A DNA stretch of 64,000 nt from Candidatus Jettenia caeni (lineage in GTDB: Bacteria > Planctomycetota > Brocadiia > Brocadiales > Brocadiaceae): NCBI GenBank assembly GCA_000296795.1, contig BAFH01000002.1, positions 1 to 64,000 on the forward strand. Reading direction: 5' to 3'. The notes beneath the pieces were generated by a model. It ran no database searches, was not told the DNA's origin, and saw nothing but the letters and a program-made list of their open reading frames with translations. Position 1 is the first letter of the stretch. Each line of letters starts with the position of its first letter. Positions 51,380 to 58,348 of the stretch are shown one piece after another. The position numbers and the translations under genes were made by a program.

Positions 51380-51473
51380 TATGGCTATATTTTTTATGAT
51401 ACTTTCTATTATCGCTTTCATAGGTCTTATTTATACCTATTACACCCAGAAGCATTCAAAGAAACCGTCTTGA
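51372..51473 (+). CDS. Small single-helix membrane protein (33 aa)
   Basis: The ORF begins at an ATG inside the end of the upstream gene (8-base overlap). It encodes one membrane helix (IFFMILSIIAFIGLIY) with a short Lys-rich tail (HSKKPS). The coupling by overlap supports translation. Its 3' end overlaps the 3' end of the convergent Dam gene by about 34 bases. No family is recognised. Confidence 0.5.
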   Translation: MSDMAIFFMILSIIAFIGLIYTYYTQKHSKKPS

Positions 51474-52322
51474 TTACATTGACCATCAAATAAACTCTTT
51501 GGTTTATGTTCAGGTGGAAAGTTACAATACAAAACCTCTATAGTCTTTGGCTTTTCCTCATGGCCTTCCGATTTATGCGAACCCTTGAAGGATTGAAACT
51601 CATACCGATACCAGCCTTTGTATAGCTCGTCATATAAGCCATTCTGATAGTGTGTGACCATTACATGACCTTTTGATATTATGGAGCAATTCCGAAAGCC
51701 TGTAATGGTCATCCTGGGTAAAATTTTCCTTGCCGTAATAGCTTCCTGCACCCAAATAGGGGGGATCAATGAAGAAAAGCGTATCTTCGCTATCATACCT
51801 CTGGATACATTCGGCAAATGGTAAATTCTCGATACAGACATTGCGTAACCTGCCTGCTACCATCTCAAGACTATCAATAACATTCCGGAAGCTCTGCACT
51901 GGATTTCTACCGGTAACAGAAGGGACAGCAAAGCCGCCTCTCAACATATCACCGGAAAAGCATGTCCGATTAAGATAGAACCATTGGCAGGCCTGCTCTA
52001 TCGGATCACCTGAAATATTACCCTCTTTCCACCTGGAGCGTATCTCCTGCCACAACTGCCGTGAGTATGGCATGTATTGAAGTGTTTCGATAAGCCGTTG
52101 TCTCTTCTCCTGGTTTTTGATCACCTGGAAGAAGTTAATCAGGCAATTATCGATATCATTTAAGACTTCTACCTTGCTAGGTGGCTTGCCAAACAGGACA
52201 TGTCCAGCACCGGCAAAGACCTCACAGTAAAGGGTATGCTGTGGTATGTGCAGGACTAGCCAGTCCTTTAAGAAATACTTGCCGCCAATGCGATTAATTG
52301 GACTCTTAAAACCTATGCTCAT
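51440..52322 (-). pseudogene. Dam-type DNA adenine methylase with one-base frameshift
   Basis: The N-terminal 230 residues encode a D12-class adenine methylase: SPINRIGGKYFLKDWL, EVFAGAGHVLFGKP, VLNDIDNCLINFF and the catalytic FIDPPYLGAG. The frame stops near 51630, but the next frame continues with family sequence (GHVMVTHYQNGLYDELYKGW, PKTIEVLYCNF) to 51440. One base too many in the TTTT run at 51671-51674 explains it. The frame opens at 52340, inside a palindrome; the internal ATG at 52322 is the better start. Either the gene is dead or the assembly has a homopolymer error. Confidence 0.8.
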
Positions 52323-52331
52323 AGTATTATA

Positions 52332-52455
52332 GGGTATCATTAGTAATGATACCCTTGTATCTCCTGTCTTTTCAAAAGGATACGAATCCGATTCGTACCC
52401 TTACAAGGATAGTAAACGGATTACTACCCTTCATGGTGTCGGTTAAAGCTACACC
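52332..52455 (-). repeat. Array of three (perhaps four) hairpins with invariant outer and covarying inner stems
   Basis: Three 23-base units lie at 52332-52354, 52378-52400 and 52407-52429. On the plus strand each is GGRTA-N13-TACCC. Outer bases are constant; inner arms are TCAT/ATGA, CGAA/TTCG and GTAA/TTAC, all self-complementary. Read on the minus strand, the direction of the operon, the third outer pair is G-U or G-C. A degenerate fourth unit (GGTGT...ACACC) is at 52435-52455. All four end in ACCCTT. They lie between xis and the methylase. Confidence 0.7.
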
Positions 52456-52460
52456 CTTTG

Positions 52461-52655
52461 TTATCCTTGAGCATTCTTATCAATCCAAACATCCAAGTCT
52501 TGTTTGCGAAATCGATTTAATTTTCCGATTTTTACAAAGGGGATTTCCTTCCGCATTGTAATGGCGTAAAGTGTTGCAAGCTTTATGTTTATATAAGCCG
52601 CAGTTTGATTCATGTCCATTAGTCCGTTGGTAATCTCAATTGTTTTTAATTCCAT
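52461..52655 (-). CDS. xis: Excisionase-family helix-turn-helix protein
   Basis: The 64-residue protein matches the short MerR-like excisionase fold: MNQTAAYINIKLATLYAI (helix-turn-helix), then the wing IPFVKIGKLNRFRKQDLDVW. Such proteins bend att DNA and steer the integrase toward excision; AlpA-type members also activate transcription. AGGAGAAT precedes the ATG. It is between the replication genes and the methylase/integrase. Confidence 0.85.
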   Translation of the reverse strand: MELKTIEITNGLMDMNQTAAYINIKLATLYAITMRKEIPFVKIGKLNRFRKQDLDVWIDKNAQG

Positions 52656-52771
52656 TCCGTTTATTCTCCTAAAAGTCTAAGTTCCTGCATAGGGGTGGGG
52701 GGGATACCCAAGTTTAATATGTATAACATCCCTGTCCGCACCGTATGTTAAAATAAAAAGACTCCTAATGG

Positions 52772-53134
52772 TCAATTAACATAATCAGGATGTGTATACT
52801 TTTCGATCAAATCGCACCTGCCTAATTCCTTCAATGTGTCGCATACAGATTGCCCGCCAGTTTTCCAGTAATGATATTTAGTAGGACTGTTATACGGGAT
52901 CACCAGGACGCCAAAATCAGTAATATAAGGTTTCACCTGGTCAGGCTCGCAATTCTCGCCCATAATGGCCATTCTTTCGGCTAGTTCGTATGGTATGGTC
53001 TGAGGCTTGATCTTGCCTGCATCGATTAATTTTTGTGCTATTTTCTCTGGAAGCTTAACTGTTTGATCTTTTTTCAATTCCAGATCACCGTTTGCCGTTT
53101 TTATCACTACATTGTTAATTACTTTATAGGTCAT
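52772..53134 (-). CDS. Hypothetical protein of the element
   Basis: The 120-residue protein begins MTYKVINNVVIKTANGDLELKKDQ and is soluble with mixed alpha/beta character. No family is recognised. It starts one base after the preceding gene ends, so it belongs to the replication operon. The downstream gap of 116 bases to xis contains a G-run (GGGGTGGGGGGG) of unknown role. Confidence 0.6.
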   Translation of the reverse strand: MTYKVINNVVIKTANGDLELKKDQTVKLPEKIAQKLIDAGKIKPQTIPYELAERMAIMGENCEPDQVKPYITDFGVLVIPYNSPTKYHYWKTGGQSVCDTLKELGRCDLIEKYTHPDYVN

Positions 53135-53135
53135 T

Positions 53136-53558
53136 TTATTGAATCTCCAAAATTTCCAAATCGGCCATGTTTGTTAAATCAATAATATCGGTTTCCTGAA
53201 CTGGGTTTTGACTTGGGTTAGCGGTAGTAAGATTTTGAGTTTTCGCATCATCCTTATGGGTGTCTTTGGCAGCTATTTTTTCTTGTTCCTGAGGTAAAGA
53301 TTCTGGTACAAAATTTTTTCCATCTTTTTGGAGGTTTGTAAAATCGTCTGTACCAGAATACGCCCTAGAGACATGCGGGTTTGTGGTCATTTTTGGATTC
53401 TGGTACACTGGTACAGGATATATACTCTGTACCAGAATACTAGAATATAGAAATGGTTTTCCTTTAGCGCCCTGACCATCTCTTTTGACCTTATTTGTTT
53501 TTACCAACTCCCGAAGCGTTTTCTTTTTTAAACTGTTTCCACCTTCAACCTCGTTCAT
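53136..53558 (-). CDS. Hypothetical protein, RepA-operon accessory
   Basis: The 140-residue protein has a Lys-rich N-terminus (LKKKTLRELVKTNKVKRDGQG) that may form a winged helix, then a polar, probably disordered C-terminal part. It overlaps the end of the AAA ATPase gene by 14 bases. It may be a displaced C-terminal domain of a RepA-like helicase, as such ATPases often carry a C-terminal winged helix, but this is inference. Confidence 0.55.
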   Translation of the reverse strand: MNEVEGGNSLKKKTLRELVKTNKVKRDGQGAKGKPFLYSSILVQSIYPVPVYQNPKMTTNPHVSRAYSGTDDFTNLQKDGKNFVPESLPQEQEKIAAKDTHKDDAKTQNLTTANPSQNPVQETDIIDLTNMADLEILEIQ

Positions 53559-54240
53559 TATTATTTGCTCTGTTACTGGCTCGTTTTGTTAAGATTGTCT
53601 CTGGCAGGTCATCCCCATACCGTTGGATAGTTTGCAGTGTCCTGTAATGCTCATGGCGTTTCATAATCATTAGGGTGTCGACAGATCCAAAGATAGCCTG
53701 GCTACCTAAGAAGCTATCTTCTGCACTTGATTCCCCTTTACGTGAATGATGTACACACAAGACGTGTGTTCCTGTATCCCGTGCAAGTCTTAATATCGGC
53801 TCCAAAGCATTCGTAACTTGGTGATAATCGTTCCCATCTTTGACTTTTGTAAATCTGAATAGTGGATCAATTACCAACAATGCAGGCTTTAGTTTCTCAA
53901 CGACACCTTTAATCTGGCTAATGGCATCCGCAGGAGCACCGCCAACATAGATATGAATTTCTTCGTTTCCTGTCGCTCCCATATCCTGGAAGTGCTTTTT
54001 TATCTCAGACCTTTTTTCCTCTAAAGCCAGATAGATAACCACCCCTTTCAGAATCTCTTTATCAAGAAATAATTCACCCGTAGCAACACTTAACGCCAAT
54101 CCTCTGGCAAGGGTAGACTTGCCCACCTTTGGCTTAGCCACAACAATAGAAAATCCACCTGTTGGCAGCAGACCATCAACAAGCCATTGTGTTTGTTCCT
54201 CTGGCTCCTGGAATAGGTCGCTAAGCTTTGTAAATGCCAT
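53545..54240 (-). CDS. RecA/RepA-like AAA ATPase (AAA_25 type), replication helicase
   Basis: The 231-residue protein has Walker A VAKPKVGKSTLARGLA, Walker B LLVIDPLFRF and a sensor motif LCVHHSRKGESS, the hallmarks of plasmid RepA-type hexameric helicases. It overlaps the primase gene by 20 bases, so helicase and primase are made together. This pairing is a typical autonomous replication module of plasmids, phages and satellites. Confidence 0.85.
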   Translation of the reverse strand: MAFTKLSDLFQEPEEQTQWLVDGLLPTGGFSIVVAKPKVGKSTLARGLALSVATGELFLDKEILKGVVIYLALEEKRSEIKKHFQDMGATGNEEIHIYVGGAPADAISQIKGVVEKLKPALLVIDPLFRFTKVKDGNDYHQVTNALEPILRLARDTGTHVLCVHHSRKGESSAEDSFLGSQAIFGSVDTLMIMKRHEHYRTLQTIQRYGDDLPETILTKRASNRANNNERG

Positions 54241-55105
54241 TGAGTTTTTTTCTTTCGAGACCAGCTTCTGTAGTTATCTCTGGTGTCCACGCAGGAGTGC
54301 CCCTAATAAGTTCTATAAGCCTTTCCTTGTTGCTTCCTGGTATCCTCGCCCAATTAATAACGTCCTCAGCCTTTTGGAGATTTGGTAGCTCGACAATCCT
54401 CAACTCTCCCGCCTTACCGTGCAAGGCATTGGCTATCTTGATAGCATATGCTTTGCCTGGTTTATCATTGTCGGGCAAGATAATTATTTTTTTCATCCCT
54501 GATAGTATTTGAACGTGCTCATCCCTGATAGGCGAACTGGCACCTGAGTCAAGACAGGTAGCAGGTAATCCCCAGCTAGTGAGCAAATCGGCTTTGGCCT
54601 CGCCTTCAACGACAATACAAGCCTTCGATCCAACAAGCTCGGGTAATCGGTATAAAACGGGATCACAGCCACGCCAAAACACCCACTTACCATTCTCTAA
54701 GTGTTTGAATATGAACTCTTTAGAATGGCCTTCCCTGCCTGGCTCTATCCTTTCTTTGGTGTAAAGCACCTGGCCGTTAACGTCTTTATACTCAAACTTA
54801 GCTACAACTTTCGGCTTAACGTCTGTATTGGTCATACCTGCCATTTCTCCGATCTCCTTTAAAGCCGTTGGAAAGTCCACGCCTTTCAACTCTTGGAAGA
54901 AGGTGAACACATCGCCCTTAGCGTCACAGGCAAAACACCTGTAAAGCCCTGACTCCACATTAACGCTTAAGCTGGCATTGTGGTCATCATGGAATGGGCA
55001 TAGCCCTAATACCTCTGGCTTGCCGTTGACCTTCAAAGAAGGGATATGGGATTGATAGAAGCTTGCAAAATCAAGACTTTTAAGAATGCGGTCTTTATTA
55101 TTCAT
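54221..55105 (-). CDS. CHC2 zinc finger and Toprim primase of the element
   Basis: The 294-residue primase has a CHC2 zinc site (LCPFHDDHNASLS and RCFACDAKGDVF) and a Toprim domain (CIVVEGEAKADLL, IIILPDNDKPG). It lacks the central RNA-polymerase domain and DnaB-binding domain of chromosomal DnaG (592 residues at 13403-15181). The start is placed at the ATG at 55105, after AAGGGGTGG; the frame opens from 55138. It overlaps the 54-residue upstream gene by 8 bases and the helicase gene by 20 bases. Confidence 0.87.
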   Translation of the reverse strand: MNNKDRILKSLDFASFYQSHIPSLKVNGKPEVLGLCPFHDDHNASLSVNVESGLYRCFACDAKGDVFTFFQELKGVDFPTALKEIGEMAGMTNTDVKPKVVAKFEYKDVNGQVLYTKERIEPGREGHSKEFIFKHLENGKWVFWRGCDPVLYRLPELVGSKACIVVEGEAKADLLTSWGLPATCLDSGASSPIRDEHVQILSGMKKIIILPDNDKPGKAYAIKIANALHGKAGELRIVELPNLQKAEDVINWARIPGSNKERLIELIRGTPAWTPEITTEAGLERKKLNGIYKA

Positions 55106-55262
55106 CGCACCACCCCTTATGTTTGTCTGTAGTCTCAATGATGTAATCTATAGCGTCTACGACAAAAGACCGTTCCTCAGTAAATCCCGCCCGAAGTATT
55201 TTATCCTTAAAACATAAAAGGCACTCTTTGAGCCTTAGCGGTAAGGCTGCTTCATCTATCAT
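55098..55262 (-). CDS. Small hypothetical protein (54 aa) upstream of the primase
   Basis: The ORF starts at the ATG at 55262 after GGAGTGGCA and ends at a TAA that overlaps the primase start by 8 bases. The product is MIDEAALPLRLKECLLCF then a helical segment FTEERSFVVDAIDYII. It is acidic and probably helical. No family recognised. The overlap supports translational coupling with the primase, so it may be a replication accessory. Confidence 0.55.
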   Translation of the reverse strand: MIDEAALPLRLKECLLCFKDKILRAGFTEERSFVVDAIDYIIETTDKHKGWCDE

Positions 55263-55310
55263 GCTTGCCACTCCTATAAAAGTTCTGTGAAATAAACTCT
55301 ATAGATGTAG

Positions 55311-55438
55311 TGCTACTTTTCTGGTAGCATCCGCTATTTTTGAGGTAGTAAATTAAATAAATTTTAAGTGCTTTGTGTGTAGGTGTTTGTGACTTGTCTT
55401 GTGGTATGGAAATAAAAAATGCTACTTTTCAGGTAGTA
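55311..55438. repeat. Three iteron-like 19-base repeats, candidate replication origin or operator
   Basis: TGCTACTTTTCTGGTAGCA (55311-55329), CGCTATTTTTGAGGTAGTA (55332-55350) and TGCTACTTTTCAGGTAGTA (55420-55438) share a GCTAY-N7-GGTAG pattern with internal dyad. The first two are 21 bases apart, two helical turns. An inverted partial copy lies at 55451-55460 in the end of the next gene. AT-rich sequence lies between. They sit just upstream of the primase-helicase operon. Confidence 0.6.
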
Positions 55439-55445
55439 AATATCA

Positions 55446-56219
55446 CTAAGAAAGTAGCATCTTCAATGAATCGTTCTGCCTTTTTGATTCTATTTTTGAT
55501 TTGAAATCGTTCTGAATCCTCTGGAATTGATCTTTATTTACTTCCCGTATTACCTCATGAACATAGAAATCTTTGTCTTTATTCTCTAAGAGATATGCGA
55601 TATACCTAAGTCCAAAACAATCATTAATCTTCGTAAGCTTGCCGTTATATTGAATTGTCCAGTACTCGCCTTCTTTGCGGAATATGTTAATTTCTGGTTC
55701 CTTTATTCCTCGATCTTGTCCGTTGGCTTGTCCCTGCATCTCTGGTTCAAGACTCATTCCGCAATATTCTTCTATGCCTTTTACTAATGCCCTTGCATAG
55801 TCAATTTCTTCTTGCGCATTAATTCCTAGTGTGTTAGTAATAACGGTGTCACTATTAGCCTGCAATGCTATAAATGCATGTCGTATAGCCAGAATTCCTA
55901 GTATATGATAATCTTTAATAGGCTTATCAATTCTCTTCTGGTTTTTCTTTGGTATTAAGTGTATTAGTGTTTTGTTTATCAAAGCCACTTCTAGCAATCG
56001 TAAGCCTTCTGGTGAAAGCGGCTTTGATTCTGCAAAAACATATCTTGTGTTTAACAGTTTCTTGAATAATCGATGTGCTATTCTGTGGAGTTCTGGATTG
56101 AATAAAGTTCTTGCTTTGTGGATTATATCTAAACTTGTCTTTGTTACTTCATTGGTTTGATCTAATAATGCTGGTAATTTGCCATATAACGGACACCACT
56201 TAATATTTACTCGTTCCAT
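55446..56219 (-). CDS. Hypothetical protein with C-terminal KGLRYLA-like wing domain
   Basis: The 257-residue protein has an N-terminal helical part of about 170 residues that I do not recognise. Its C-terminal part contains YWTIQYNGKLTKINDCFGLRYIAYLL. This resembles a short domain (Y.G....l.d..GLRYLA.LL) found at the end of several bacterial regulators. It could be an initiator or regulator that binds the adjacent repeats, as its gene ends 8 bases from the third repeat. That role is inference. AAGGAGTAAT precedes the ATG. Confidence 0.6.
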   Translation of the reverse strand: MERVNIKWCPLYGKLPALLDQTNEVTKTSLDIIHKARTLFNPELHRIAHRLFKKLLNTRYVFAESKPLSPEGLRLLEVALINKTLIHLIPKKNQKRIDKPIKDYHILGILAIRHAFIALQANSDTVITNTLGINAQEEIDYARALVKGIEEYCGMSLEPEMQGQANGQDRGIKEPEINIFRKEGEYWTIQYNGKLTKINDCFGLRYIAYLLENKDKDFYVHEVIREVNKDQFQRIQNDFKSKIESKRQNDSLKMLLS

Positions 56220-56253
56220 ATATTACTCCTTAAGGTAATCCTTAGTAATAAAG

Positions 56254-56312
56254 AATTAAGGACAGGTCATCTAAGGAAATGACTTTTCGCTTCGTCAAGC
56301 TAGTCCTTAATT
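56254..56312 (-). terminator. Stem-loop with nested inner stem, terminator or attenuator
   Basis: AATTAAGGAC (56254-56263) and GTCCTTAATT (56303-56312) form a perfect 10-base stem. An inner GTCAT/ATGAC pair lies inside (56266-56283). On the minus strand a T-rich TTCTTTATT follows. It lies between the 83-residue gene and the 257-residue gene. Confidence 0.55.
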
Positions 56313-56322
56313 ATGAATTGTC

Positions 56323-56574
56323 TTATTTCTGATCTTGTCTTGAAGTCATCAGTATTTGAATAACGGTATCCAATCTCTGATTGATAGCTGCTGTAGTGGT
56401 ATCAATTTTCTGGCTGAGGTATCTAAAGTCTTCTTCTTGTTTCTTCTTAATTTCTTTTAATTCTGCCTTAATGTCTCTTATCTCCGTCTTAATCTCTGTA
56501 GTCCTCTCGTCTACTACCTGGTAAATTAGCTCTAATGTCACTTTCTTGATAGTCTGTGATATGATTTTCTTCAT
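56323..56574 (-). CDS. Small coiled-coil protein (83 aa)
   Basis: The product has a long charged coiled coil (TEIKTEIRDIKAELKEIKKK) after a short N-terminal helix and ends in a helix with INQRLDTVIQIL. It resembles the DUF-type coiled-coil partners found beside toxin and phage genes but is not assigned. AGGGTGAG is its ribosome binding site. A hairpin ending in a shared 15-base sequence precedes it. Confidence 0.55.
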   Translation of the reverse strand: MKKIISQTIKKVTLELIYQVVDERTTEIKTEIRDIKAELKEIKKKQEEDFRYLSQKIDTTTAAINQRLDTVIQILMTSRQDQK

Positions 56575-56590
56575 GACTCACCCTAAACAC

Positions 56591-56635
56591 AAAAGGCCAA
56601 TTGCAGAAGGTCATGGCTTCCACAATCAGCCTTTT
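56591..56635 (-). terminator. Terminator-like hairpin before the 83-residue gene
   Basis: AAAAGGC (56591-56597) pairs with GCCTTTT (56629-56635), with further imperfect pairs inside. On the minus strand it is followed by TTTTGTGTTTAG, the same tail as the hairpin before the integrase. Confidence 0.5.
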
Positions 56636-56771
56636 TATTATGGACGTTGCCATCCATAGTATAATGTCTTTCCGCAATGACCATGACTCATTACAGAACG
56701 GTTATCTTTGCACTATGCTATCATGTACATAGTATTTATTCAAGTTTCATATATACCTGCGGCCTTACAAG

Positions 56772-57215
56772 TTATTGCTCTGTAGTATCACATACTTTGA
56801 CGTCTACCTTCTGCACCAGTTTTGCCATGCTCTCTTGTACAACACGGGAGAATATCGATACGTTGTGTGTGCTTGCCCCTTCTAGCAGTCGCCTTTGCTG
56901 GAACGATCTATCCATTAAGGCTACTGTTTCAATTACCTTTGTATTGCCTTCGTCTAGCAGTTCATGCAATCTTTTTCTAGCCTTTACCCCTAAAAGATAA
57001 AGGTCATTAGTCTCTGTTCTCTTGATAACATCAATCATTGCCTGCACCTCAGCATCAGCAAAAAGAGTGGGGTTCGCTAAATAGTCGCCTATTGTTCGGT
57101 TATCAAGTCCTATATATTTGGCAATTTTATTTTCTGATATTCCCTGATCCTGCATTGACTTAATTTGTGCTAATTGTGTTTTTGTAGCTTTGGTATAACC
57201 CTTCCTTCTCGCCAT
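56772..57215 (-). CDS. Terminase-small-subunit-like helix-turn-helix protein
   Basis: The 147-residue protein starts MARRKGYTKATKTQLAQI with a Hin/TerS-type helix-turn-helix (DQGISENKIAKYIGLDNRTIGDYL). An alpha-helical central part follows (KARKRLHELLDEGNTKVIE, MDRSFQQRRLLEGAST). This layout recalls phage small terminase or TerS-like regulators of satellites. CAGGAG is its ribosome binding site. It is the first gene of the leftward operon. Assignment as TerS is tentative; a plain regulator is equally possible. Confidence 0.55.
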   Translation of the reverse strand: MARRKGYTKATKTQLAQIKSMQDQGISENKIAKYIGLDNRTIGDYLANPTLFADAEVQAMIDVIKRTETNDLYLLGVKARKRLHELLDEGNTKVIETVALMDRSFQQRRLLEGASTHNVSIFSRVVQESMAKLVQKVDVKVCDTTEQ

Positions 57216-57280
57216 TGTTGATAACTCCTGAATAAATTTGACTAAGTTTCCTTATACTTAAAAAGACATATCCCTTAATT

Positions 57281-57303
57281 TCATGTCGTACTTACGTCGT
57301 ACC
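57281..57303 (+). repeat. Right imperfect 23-base repeat
   Basis: It matches 49635-49657 at 20 of 23 positions. It lies 66 bases upstream of the first gene of the element operon. Confidence 0.45.
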
Positions 57304-57428
57304 TAATCATAAAAACATATCAAGATAGATAAAATTACACAAGAATTAAATTCCCTTGAAAGCCTTGTGAATGCTGATAGAATAAAACATCGTAAGGATA
57401 TATCAAAAGAGGTCAAAAAGGCTATAAT

Positions 57429-57444
57429 ATTATATAGTATAATA
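57429..57444 (+). repeat. Right 16-base direct repeat, candidate att core
   Basis: ATTATATAGTATAATA is identical to 49564-49579. GTCAAAAAGG precedes it at a similar distance. The sequence from 57216 to 57515 holds no supported gene. Confidence 0.45.
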
Positions 57445-57515
57445 CTATCGTCTTTAATCAGACCTCCATTTATCAAGAAATGAGAACTTCGGCAACTTTT
57501 ATCTCTTATTAAAGA

Positions 57516-57598
57516 TGTAGGGCGAGGCTTTAGCCTTGCTTCCCCGCCGGAATGCATGTACTATGACCAAGAGAGTAAATCGAAAGGGTCGCCCTACA
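57516..57598. mobile_element. 83-base MITE-like element with 10-base terminal inverted repeats
   Basis: TGTAGGGCGA (57516-57525) and TCGCCCTACA (57589-57598) are perfect inverted repeats. The interior holds the palindrome-like GGCTTTAGCCTTGC. A degraded copy of the interior lies at 59813-59853. There is no coding capacity for a transposase. Confidence 0.6.
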
Positions 57599-57731
57599 GA
57601 ATTGAAATTCCTATGCGTTAAATTAGGCCTTTAGCAAATTTTTGGATACTATATTTCAACGTAGGAATTGAAAATCCTCAACTTCTATCAGGACTGTAAT
57701 TTCTAAACATAAATATCAAGCCAGAGGAATT

Positions 57732-58202
57732 ATGAAATCTCTATCAAGTCTGAATCTTGTAGCTATTCTCCTTTATTGTTCTGCGGGCATATTCATCGGT
57801 CTAAGCGTCTACACGTTTTATTATGCACAAGGTGCATCTTATCTCTCAAACGAACCTAAGGCTTGCGTCAATTGCCATATCATGCGTGAGCAATACGATG
57901 GCTGGCAAAAGGCAAGTCATCATGCAGTTGCAACATGCAACGACTGTCATATACCACACAGGTTTATACCAAAATATTTAGCAAAATTAAAAAATGGATT
58001 CTGGCACTCGAAAGGTTTTACCTTTCAGGATTTTCACGAACCAATTCGGATTCATCCGGAAAATCGTCTCACATTACAAAAGAATTGCCTGTATTGTCAT
58101 GGGGAATTAGTAAGTGAAATCGCTACTTACCCGGGGGACAATCGGCGAATGTTGGATTGTATCCCTTGCCATAGAAACGTCGGTCATGGTCCAACACAAT
58201 AG
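57732..58202 (+). CDS. nrfH: NrfH-like tetraheme cytochrome c (NapC/NirT family)
   Basis: The 156-residue protein has an N-terminal membrane anchor (residues about 8-30). Four haem motifs follow: CVNCH (45-49), CNDCH (69-73), CLYCH (119-123) and CIPCH (143-147). The HIMREQYDGW stretch after haem 1 carries the Met ligand typical of NrfH. It takes electrons from menaquinol and passes them to NrfA in the periplasmic reduction of nitrite to ammonium. nrfA follows at 146 bases. Confidence 0.9.
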   Translation: MKSLSSLNLVAILLYCSAGIFIGLSVYTFYYAQGASYLSNEPKACVNCHIMREQYDGWQKASHHAVATCNDCHIPHRFIPKYLAKLKNGFWHSKGFTFQDFHEPIRIHPENRLTLQKNCLYCHGELVSEIATYPGDNRRMLDCIPCHRNVGHGPTQ

Positions 58203-58348
58203 TATTTGATAGGTTACATTTATATGATTATGGGTTGGATAATAGAAAGGATCAGATTTTTATACAATATCATTTCGCATCCCGTTTAGAGTAATTACCA
58301 ACATTTAATGCGTAACTAACTGAGGATAAATTGAGAAGGAGTAAGAAT

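Larger units (their letters stand above)
49564..57444. mobile_element. Compact integrated element (phage-satellite-like), about 7.9 kb
   Basis: The region holds, right to left, a terminase-small-like HTH protein, two unknown proteins, a 54-residue protein, CHC2/Toprim primase, AAA ATPase, two unknown proteins, excisionase, Dam methylase (frameshifted) and integrase (interrupted by a stop), plus two small rightward membrane-protein genes. There are no capsid, tail, relaxase or conjugation genes. A 16-base exact repeat lies at each end, and an imperfect 23-base repeat lies just inside. int next to one end, xis, primase and HTH genes recall phage-inducible islands and P4-like satellites. Boundaries and class are inference. 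Confidence 0.7.

Noticed and set aside
52332-52429. Hairpin units as a CRISPR array
   Set aside because: Units differ in sequence, spacers are 23 and 6 bases, and no cas gene is present.
54221-55138. Element primase as a duplicate chromosomal dnaG
   Set aside because: It lacks the DnaB-interaction region and is half the length; its neighbours show it belongs to the integrated element.
55311-55438. 19-base repeats as a CRISPR array
   Set aside because: Too short and unevenly spaced, with AT-rich non-unique spacers and no cas genes.
49564-57444. Element as a complete prophage
   Set aside because: No capsid, portal, large terminase, tail or lysis gene is present.
57303-57557. Leftward ORF of 84 codons beside the MITE-like element
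   Set aside because: It starts inside the inverted-repeat element and has no ribosome binding site or recognisable sequence.
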